The translations under genes and the position numbers were made by a program. A stretch of 64,000 nt of DNA from the NCBI RefSeq assembly GCF_001039355.2, contig NW_019775415.1, positions 62,001-126,000 of the forward strand, in the 5' to 3' direction. The DNA is from Lingula anatina (Eukaryota > Brachiopoda > Lingulata > Lingulida > Lingulidae). The notes below the pieces were generated by a model. That model was not told the DNA's origin, did no database searches, and saw only the letters and a list, made by a program, of their open reading frames with translations. Positions 25,941 through 33,260 of this stretch are shown piece after piece; positions within the stretch are counted from its first letter, which is position 1; the number at the start of each line of letters is the position of its first letter.

Positions 25941-26443
25941 TGTTTACAAAGTGTTAGTGCTTAAGAAAAACACTTGTTGGACTAGTCTACTGATCTTTGA
26001 CTTTTTGACTCCACTTATAATTTTGAAAATATTATTATGCCTGCACAAATGCGCACATGTATTTCTTGGAGCTATTGAAGCAATATTAGAATTATACATG
26101 TAAAGATTTATTGTGGAATTATAATATTTCAGTTAAGTATGTCCAACCCTCACTTGTTACAAACTGTATCAAATTATGTCAACTCTCCGTCAGCAGGTGG
26201 TGGATTGTCTCCAAGAACACTGGTGAGAATATAGCCGTGTGTGTGTGTGTGACTTTTATAAAAAACATATATTGAAAGTATTATGTGTAAAATGTCATTT
26301 AAAGCATAATCAAATGGTGGTATGTTATGGTAGGTTATATGGAGTTTAATTAAATGGTTTATAAATCAACTACCTACTCAGCGTCTTATTTTATCTTAGG
26401 TCACTTCATTGAATCAGAAATGCATGGCTTCAAGTGATGTAAG
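23467..26443 (+). CDS. CatSper auxiliary subunit delta/epsilon-like, internal fragment (seven exons)
   Basis: Exons: 23467-23632, 24141-24236, 24520-24602, 24931-25110, 25786-25899, 26133-26222 and a weaker 26400-26443, all with GT-AG borders and compatible phases, about 260 residues in total. Family signs, compared from memory with human CATSPERD: a LLVWDNKNLYYS segment, then AAVTTENRLFYG, TPLRDT, the motif LIPQPG and, opening the next exon, SNPHLL. This corresponds to the distal beta-propeller and following extracellular region. CatSper delta and epsilon are single-pass subunits of the sperm flagellar calcium channel complex. The fragment has no start, signal peptide or membrane helix. The 5' side runs into an N (22718) and the 3' side into a MITE and duplication 2, so the gene is cut at both ends. 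Delta versus epsilon is not settled. Confidence 0.82.
25449..25469. repeat. Poly-T tract in CatSper intron
   Basis: Uninterrupted T run within the intron between the exons ending at 25110 and starting at 25786. Confidence 0.9.
25905..25941. repeat. (TTTA)n microsatellite in CatSper intron
   Basis: Tetranucleotide run just after the splice donor at 25900. An open frame through it is intronic read-through. Confidence 0.9.
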
Positions 26444-26524
26444 GTGAGGGGTATTCTTAACACCATGCAAGTTGATATTTTATATTTGTTTGTTGGTCTT
26501 AGTTGTAGGTATTTGTTGGTCTAA

Positions 26525-26720
26525 GATCGCATTCACAACGTTGTGTCGTCCCAATGGAGACGAAATTTAATGACTGTACCCCCGCAGGGACGACGCATGG
26601 AGAGGCGTGTGAGAGGCGGAGAGACTATTAAAAGATTAGGCGGTTTTTCTTTAATGTACGCCCACCATATTTAGTCCCCAGGATTTGTAAAGCCTGGCTC
26701 AACTCGTTGTGAATGCGATC
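26525..26720. mobile_element. Foldback MITE, GGCGTGTGAGAGGCGGAG family, internally deleted
   Basis: The termini GATCGCATTCACAACG and CGTTGTGAATGCGATC are perfect inverses. The interior matches the right half of the complete element at 49300-49601 (ATGGAG, GGGACGAC, GGCGTGTGAGAGGCGGAG, AAAAGATTAGGCGG), while most of the left arm is missing. About 196 bp. Its last base coincides with the start of duplication 2 copy B. Confidence 0.8.
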
Positions 26721-27790
26721 TCATCTGTAGGGACAGTGGATTCCTATTTCACTGTTGCAATTAAAGAATGTGTATACTTTAACTACTTCACTACTACTCA
26801 ACTTACAAAAATCGTTGTTTCGTATTTAGACGTACAAAGACTATGTCTTGTTGAGTTTGTTGCAAATACGATATGCATTTTCCCTTAAAATTCAAAATCC
26901 GATAGAGAATAATGTTTCAGACAGTAGTCTAGAGTCTTACGTGACTTGACTACCTTGTGTCATCCTGTTAAGCTGATAACTGTGATGACTGTATTGGAAA
27001 CTCTTTATTTCGATCAGTACAAATTACAAATGGTATGGATATTTGTTGTTTTTTTTTTCCAAAAAACAATACCACCTTGGAAAACTATTTATTATAAAAA
27101 ACCCATGTACCTAGATATCCCTAGCGGCTGATTCTTACAGTTAACATCCCCCCCTCCCGAAAAAAAAGAAAGTCTCTGAAAAAATTGAATCGATCTCCAA
27201 CACCGCTGACCACCTGAATTAATGTTAGTATTGGGACCCAGTGGCACATTTAACCATTCAAATGGTGTCACATATCGATATACCTAAGCCTTTCACTAAA
27301 ATCTTCACACTAAGAAGAATTCGAGATCTAGATAATTAATAAAATCAGTTCATGTAGCAATTTGATATGAATCCACAAAATGGTGAAGTGAAGATGTGTT
27401 GTTTTGACTTTTTTTATCAAACCACGTCACCGTCTGTTCCAGAGTTGGTTCCGCGGTGGGTGGTTGTGGGAATTGTGCATTATCTACTTGAAAGTTTAAA
27501 CAAGCTTTCTCCTCTTTCCACTTTGGGCATCTTGAATTTCTCGGGGTGATAAGAGGGCACTTTTTTCTTCGGAGTCTTTCATAAAGAACCCTATTAACAC
27601 TGTACAAAATAGTCTGTTACTATTTATTCGATCTCTTGGTGTATAATGAACGACACGTCCATCTGCATTTCTGTATGGTCGATACAAGGAATTATCATTC
27701 AATGTCTTAATGCGCTTATTGTGTATGTGGTGAGGCAGCTAATAAAGACTCGTTTTGTCCGAACACAATTTGGTGTGAATATAAGCAAAA

Positions 27791-27984
27791 GAAGAACAGC
27801 CATTCCACGAAAAAGGGTACAATTCTGAATAATACCTGTCGCAGCTTATTTTCAGTAGTAAAAGCATCTGCAATTTAGCTTTTTTTAGCCTTTTTTAGCA
27901 GGACCCGATGTGTTCTACTTAAAAAACAACAATTGATATAGTACCACTTGCTTTGACTTCTATGTTCTACNTGGAATGGCCGAG
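27791..27984. mobile_element. Small MITE-like insertion present only in copy B
   Basis: Copy A reads continuously through AAAAGAAGAAGAGAACC. Copy B has about 195 extra bases starting ACAGCCATTCCACG and ending TGGAATGGCCG, which are inverses over the GCCATTCCA core. A 3-bp AGA flank could be the target duplication, although the GAA-rich site makes this ambiguous. The interior is AT-rich, without coding capacity, and contains an N. Confidence 0.7.
27971..27971. other. Single N inside the copy B insertion
   Basis: Ambiguous base immediately before the right terminal repeat of the insertion at 27791-27984. It may be another join or an unresolved base. Confidence 0.8.
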
Positions 27985-28611
27985 AAGAGAACCAGCTTCT
28001 AAAGTCTAAACCAGGCACAAATAAGTCCTCCTAGGAGTTTATCAAGGCGACTGGGGTAAGCCTAAGAAGGCGGATTGACCGACGGATGACACTTTTCTCT
28101 GTTCGTCCAATAAATCGCCAATTATATTTGCGGGATCTCCTTACAAGCTGCACAATCTATTTGTGCATGATCATTAGAAAACGTCAAACTCCATCAGAGC
28201 CAGCAGAACTGAGACGCATCAAGTCCACTCAGAACCAACAAACAAAGGTAGCACTGATATCCAAAACTACGCTGAGAACGAAATAACTATACTCAACTAC
28301 GTGTTAAAGGATTTGCATTTATTTATAACTACCGTGAGAAAGGCTTACGTTTTGCTATTATTTAATGGTCATATTAGGACAATCCGCTTTCGGTGGTTTT
28401 GTGAGATGTTTATTTCAAATTTGAATGAGGCAAGGGTTGTTGATTTCACAAATATCTTCGTAAACCGGAAAGGGATTGGCTTGCACTTAGCTCGACAATA
28501 ATACTTCCCAATCCCAATAAAACGTCCAGGTAGTCTTTTGGGAGCCTATGTAATCCTTCTATTAGCCCCAGCTCTGACTGCAGCTCTCACAACCCAGTGG
28601 CCAGAGTCTCA

Positions 28612-28846
28612 GGGTGCATTCCCAGAGATTTAGATCGATCCAGAGATTTAGATTTAGATCGACCTAACTCCCTGGGGGTTCACGCTAAGTTGCAGTCAGC
28701 CGAGCGCGCACCATAGTTAATTACCTCCTTACAGCTTTTAGTAGGCGGGGCAGACGCTTAAGCCGGCTAGGCTGACAGTAATCTAGTGAGACTCCCCACA
28801 GGGATAGATCGATCTAAAATCTATGGGAATGGGGCCTTATATTATG
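28612..28846. mobile_element. Foldback MITE, GATCGATC family (copy B partner)
   Basis: Duplicate of 19140-19364, here with an intact TTTAGATCGATCC left arm. The right end GGGAATGGGGCC is followed by TTA. Confidence 0.65.
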
Positions 28847-28855
28847 ACCGCATTC

Positions 28856-29021
28856 AGAACAGTGGACTAACTAGTCCGAGGGTCAAATATGGCCGACCCA
28901 TTTGAATACTTCTCCACGGGGAATCTGTTCAGTGTCTATTAGCGGATTAGACGGCAAGTTTTTTAGTGGGTCGCCATATTTGACTCTCGGGCTAGTTAGT
29001 CCACTGTTCTGAATGCGGTTA
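28856..29021. mobile_element. Foldback MITE, ACTAGTCCGAGGGTC family (copy B partner)
   Basis: Duplicate of 19374-19548, with both arms preserved (ACCGCATTCAGAACAGTGG and its inverse at the right end). Confidence 0.8.
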
Positions 29022-29856
29022 TAGTCGACGCGGGCCAGCTTAATTTTTTTTAATTTCAAATTCTACACGTGGCCGATTGACAGGTTTGAACTTTGTGGTA
29101 TTTGAGTGCCATGTAGACATGAAGCCAAACTGGGCAAAGCTGATTGAATGATTTGTGAAAGGTCACGCGGTTTTGTGAGAGGTCACGTGGATTCAAGGAG
29201 AGATATGCGTAAATGCATGTACTAACATTCTCAAATATCACAGTTATTAATCACCATCTTGCCTAACAATACCAAAAATACTTGTTCTGCAGCATTTCGG
29301 TAGTGTTTCGTCTTTTGACGCGGTTCGTATCATTTTCTTGGTCACTATAAATATATGTGATAACGCTAAAATTTAAAGAATAAAGCATGTTGCATTTAAT
29401 AGGAAACCGTGTACTGTGCATACTTGGAGAATTATTAAGCCTATCAAAGATAATCAGCGATTCAAGCAATCTGTGTAAAAAATCACAAGGCGTTTCTATT
29501 AAATAATGTGAAATTGACATAAATAAACCTAACCAAATGTAACTTGATGGATGGATTTCCTCCTTGACTTTAAAACCGTCATGAGTTTGGCCTTTTTCTT
29601 CCCGTAAAAGTTGGTTCATCTGTCAAATGTTCTAGACATGCCGGTGACTCTTCCTGTTCTATAGGTGCAAGACGTGGGAGTAAAATGAAAGTCATTAATT
29701 ACTACTACACCGTGGAAATAAATTTCTGCTGACTTTAAGGTCATTTAGTAAAAGATGCAATAGACAGAAAAACTGACCCCTTCATGGTATCATTTTTGTC
29801 TGAGAGTATCTTATTTTATCCGAAATACGACATCCTGCAGGCTTGATTTTTGCACT

Positions 29857-29858
<2 letters not shown>

Positions 29859-29924
<66 letters not shown>

Positions 29925-29952
29925 CACCACCACCACCACCACCACCTCCACC
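29859..29952. repeat. Compound microsatellite (CT)n(CA)n(CAC)n, long allele
   Basis: Same locus as 20374-20432 in the duplication partner, with more CT and CA units and a CTCCAC interruption at its end. Confidence 0.92.
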
Positions 29953-30188
29953 TCCACAAAATGGACAAGAAAAAGAAAAAGATTGATTCATCAAACTGCA
30001 CCGACCTTACTGACTGGCATGTCATGCATCGATATCGGAGAAGAAAATTATAATATAACACACAGACGAGACCATGTAACCTTTACATTTGTTTAAAATG
30101 TATTCCAATCAGATCAGAGCTTACCGGCATGTTTTATGTATGTGACGTGAATGCTTAACTCCGTGCCACCTAACAAACATCATTGTCG

Positions 30189-30200
30189 TCACAAGGGGGC
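30189..30200 (+). promoter_or_regulatory. CTCF-like motif upstream of GPR83
   Basis: TCACAAGGGGGC, 10 of 12 matches to the CTCF core, about 0.4 kb before the predicted TATA box and identical in both copies. A CRE-like TGACGTGA lies some 45 bp upstream. No experimental support is visible in sequence. Confidence 0.3.
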
Positions 30201-30610
30201 AGTGAGCACATCCATTTTAAACAACAAGTAAGCAGCTTTATAAAAAGAATGAAGAAATTCCCACAGCATTTTGGCGCTTTCAAAAGCTTTCCACGAAGAG
30301 ATTTGGAACTCAAAACCGGCCACACCGTGTGGCTTTTAACAAAGAACGCCAAGCGCTGATTACACGCACGCTAACCTGGCGTTGTCTATTTCTGAAATGC
30401 CTGGAACTTCGAGTCTAATGAACTTATCGGGTGAAACTTGAAAAAAAAAAAAGATTGATAGCGGTAGGAATTTACCCTTTCTAAACGCTTGTTTCGAAGC
30501 CGTAGGAAAGCATTTTTACGATGTTAGTTATTGTCTTCAATTGTAGGCTCATCCTGTGCGTTGCTGGGTAGAACTAATGGCTTTCCTGCTCTCCTTAGAC
30601 ACCCACTGTT

Positions 30611-30617
30611 TATAAAG
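30611..30617 (+). promoter_or_regulatory. Predicted TATA box of the GPR83-like gene
   Basis: TATAAAG in the context CTGTTTATAAAGAAG. A short exon ending AACATAAG with donor GTACGTG (intron begins 30697) lies downstream, and a good acceptor (TTCATTATTCTAG, ending 31481) precedes the coding exon. This gives a 5' UTR intron of about 785 bp. Confidence 0.42.
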
Positions 30618-30633
30618 AAGTAACGTCAACGGC

Positions 30634-31606
30634 ATCTGCACGCACACACACGGGTGGCAGGCTCCACACGACACGCTCTCTGAATACCAACATAAGGTAC
30701 GTGATTTTAGCACTGCTGTATTTTTTGTTGATTTAATTTAAAGGCACACAATAGGAGTTAGGCCTATGCACATGTATAGCTAAACTCCTGGAGATTTCAA
30801 CACTTAATGTTGATCGAATCACCCAGGTAGACCATATTCAAAGCCTTTCGTAGAATAACGTTCCATAAGAACAGTTATGACTTTTTAATGTCTAGGTTTT
30901 GAGTCACTCTCGAAGTGGAGATGCTCTTGGGGTTAAAATCGGAAATCAAATTTTTTTAAATGTGTTTAAAGAAGGTAACTTCTAAATGGTTTTGAGTAAG
31001 GTATACCTTGGTGATAAAGGGGAAATTGCTGAAATGTCCAGAAAGATTTTTCCTTGTCTAAAAGTCTAACTTACCGCATCATATGTCTTCAAAATGGTAG
31101 TGGTTGCCATTTTATTTCAACTGCGTTTGATTGCAGGGTATATGTAGAGCAAGATTAGAAAATTGTTCATTAGGAGACGTATGGGAGTTTAATGAAATGT
31201 TACTGGTACGTTAACTTGATGGGGGTTAATTGCTGGGTACAGATTCAGTGGATCAACTTTGATGTAGAAAATGTATATCATTGATCTTGAAGACATTCAG
31301 ATACTGTTTTACGCAGAGATGATAAGAAAAAAGATTTCTTGTTGAAATGTTATTGGACAAGCCATCAGTCTAGCTTTTAATCGAAATTTAAGCTTCATTT
31401 ACAAATTGGAATATGAAAATCAAAACCATCATCTCCTTTATTCGCATATATTTGAACACAGTCTTTACTTCATTATTCTAGATAGCAATCTTTGGGGACG
31501 AGATTAATTATAAGGACATCGAAGTAGACCTTACCCAGGACGTTGCATCGATCCAAAATCCTGATTAATCAAACGATTTGCATTGGCGCTGCGTCTGCCT
31601 CCTTAC
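30634..31606 (+). other. Predicted 5' UTR with intron, GPR83-like gene
   Basis: Predicted non-coding exon from about 30634 to 30696, intron 30697-31481 (GT-AG), then 125 bases of leader to the start codon. I see no ATG in the second leader part, and an in-frame TGA at 31562 excludes an N-terminal extension. The start of transcription is inferred from TATA spacing only. Confidence 0.4.
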
Positions 31607-33043
31607 ATGTCAGTTATGTCTTCTTTAATAAAGAAGATCTCAGAATTTGCGAACAACAGTGCCGGCAAAAACCCGTCGATTCATGAATTATTAAAAAGGC
31701 TCGATAGCTATAATAACTCCTCCCACAATGGGAGCAACGGCGGTGACTTTACTGATTTTGGGTTAATGTCAAATAAAAATGCGGCACAGAACGTTCTTCT
31801 GGTTGCTGCCTACTCTGTTTTGGTGCTTGTTTCTCTCTTTGGCAACACAATGGTTTGCCACGTAGTGATTCGAAACCGGAGGATGCACACAGTCACTAAT
31901 ATGTTCATTGTTAACTTGGCTTTCTCTTGCATACTAGTCACCGCTCTTAATATCCCGCTGATGCTGGTGCGCCTTGTGTTGGAAGAGTGGCCATTTGGTT
32001 CCTTCATGTGTCACTTGCTCAACTTTATATTGATGTCATCCGTCTACGTGTCCACTTTCACACTGATGGTCATTGCGCTGGACCGCCATCAAGTGATCAT
32101 GTACCCGCTTCGTCCACGGATATCATTACCTGTTGGCGCCCTTATTGTGGCTTTCATTTGGGTCTTGGCTATCGGACTCTCTATGCCGTTTGCCATATAT
32201 TCCCGTGTGGAGGACGTCCATGTCATCGTTCGCACCAAGCGGCGTTGCCGCTCGAGGTATCCAGAACCCAGCGATCTTTTTGAGCAGAGGCTTACATTGG
32301 CGACGATATTGCTGCAGTATATAATTCCCTTAGGTATAATTACCATAGCGTACGTTAGAATTGGCTTAAGGCTCTGGTCCAGGTCGGCCCTTGGACATTG
32401 CACCCATGAGCAAAGGACTCATCAAGACAAAGCTAAACGTAAGACAATTAAAATGTTGATCACAGTTGTGGTTGTGTTCGCAATGTGTTGGATGCCATTG
32501 AATCTCTACCACATTCTGACCGACTTTCACCCAGACAACGAACTTTTCCGTTACAACAGCATCGCTTTTTACGTTTGCCACTGGATAGCAATAAGCAGCA
32601 TGTGTTACAACCCGTTCATATATTGCTGGCTGAATGATAATTTTAGAAGGGAGATCAAATCTATTTTTTCGTGCTGTTTTCCCACTGCCCCTCGAGTGTG
32701 TCCTGGTATGGACGCCGACGGCTTGACAACGAAAGAATCTTCACGGGGGGCCGATGTCACTGTCCTGAGGCAAAAATCAAGCGAGACAATCCGGTCTAAC
32801 TCCACCAAAAGCTCCAGAAAGGACACGCCGCTGGAGGACGTGGATAGTGTAGTGCTTCAACAGCTTCTGAGTTACAACAGAAAAAGTCTGAAAGGGAATT
32901 CGTGTAAAAATCACGGGAACGGAACGCATGGATCAGACTTTGAACTCCGCCCATACAAACGGGTCGACTCTAGAGATGTATCTCCTGATGATAGTATATT
33001 TGTCGAACATCCGAGGGGTGTAGAGGATGATGTCGCTGTTTAA
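31607..33043 (+). CDS. GPR83: GPR83-like neuropeptide G-protein-coupled receptor, complete
   Basis: 478 codons in one exon; class A (rhodopsin-type) receptor of the plasma membrane. The N-terminus has four NXS glycosylation sites (residues 16-44). TM1 has the GN at 79-80. Cys135 and Cys214 form the expected TM3-loop 2 disulfide. ALDRH (157-161) replaces DRY; HQVIMYPL and PRIS follow, a hallmark of GPR83. PEPSDLF (219-225), CWMP (294-297) and NPFIY (335-339) are present, then WLNDNF and paired Cys356-357, likely palmitoylated. The tail is long, Ser/Thr-rich, and ends DVAV, which fits a class II PDZ ligand. Vertebrate GPR83 is reported to respond to neuropeptides such as PEN; the ligand here is unknown. 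Oddity: Cys108 occupies position 2.50, normally Asp. The start is the first ATG after an in-frame stop (31562). Confidence 0.93.
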   Translation: MSVMSSLIKKISEFANNSAGKNPSIHELLKRLDSYNNSSHNGSNGGDFTDFGLMSNKNAAQNVLLVAAYSVLVLVSLFGNTMVCHVVIRNRRMHTVTNMFIVNLAFSCILVTALNIPLMLVRLVLEEWPFGSFMCHLLNFILMSSVYVSTFTLMVIALDRHQVIMYPLRPRISLPVGALIVAFIWVLAIGLSMPFAIYSRVEDVHVIVRTKRRCRSRYPEPSDLFEQRLTLATILLQYIIPLGIITIAYVRIGLRLWSRSALGHCTHEQRTHQDKAKRKTIKMLITVVVVFAMCWMPLNLYHILTDFHPDNELFRYNSIAFYVCHWIAISSMCYNPFIYCWLNDNFRREIKSIFSCCFPTAPRVCPGMDADGLTTKESSRGADVTVLRQKSSETIRSNSTKSSRKDTPLEDVDSVVLQQLLSYNRKSLKGNSCKNHGNGTHGSDFELRPYKRVDSRDVSPDDSIFVEHPRGVEDDVAV

Positions 33044-33127
33044 TCAGAAAAGCATTAGCAATTTCTACGAAAAAAGAGAAAGATAGATAGAAATTAAGAA
33101 AAGAAAAATATTTGAAGGTGGAAGCGC

Positions 33128-33253
33128 CAAAATGGGGAATCAAGTATATGTAGTGTATATAGTTTATTCAAATATGGTCAAACACATTGACAAAATGGGG
33201 AATCAAGTATATGTAGTGTATATAGTTTATTCAAATATGGTCAAACACATTGA
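33128..33253 (+). repeat. 63-bp tandem repeat, two copies, in GPR83 3' flank
   Basis: Two copies of a 63-bp unit (starting CAAAATGGGGAATCAAG) lie back to back, then the first bases of a third. It begins about 85 bp after the GPR83 stop, probably inside the 3' UTR. The open frame through it reflects the repeat length being divisible by three. Confidence 0.92.
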
Positions 33254-33260
33254 CAAAATG

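Larger units (their letters stand above)
26720..32242 (+). repeat. Duplication 2, copy B (5.5 kb)
   Basis: Partner of 17442-22717 in direct orientation; the homologous part ends at codon 212 of the complete GPR83-like gene, which then continues. It differs by single-base changes, a roughly 195-bp MITE-like insertion and longer microsatellites. Short minus-strand open frames (around 27350-27702 and 29263-29619) occur in both copies, but their differences change amino acids, so I do not call them genes. Confidence 0.95.

Noticed and set aside
31583-31606. N-terminal extension of the GPR83-like protein by eight residues
   Set aside because: The extended frame begins at TTG, not ATG, after an in-frame TGA at 31562. 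The first ATG is at 31607.
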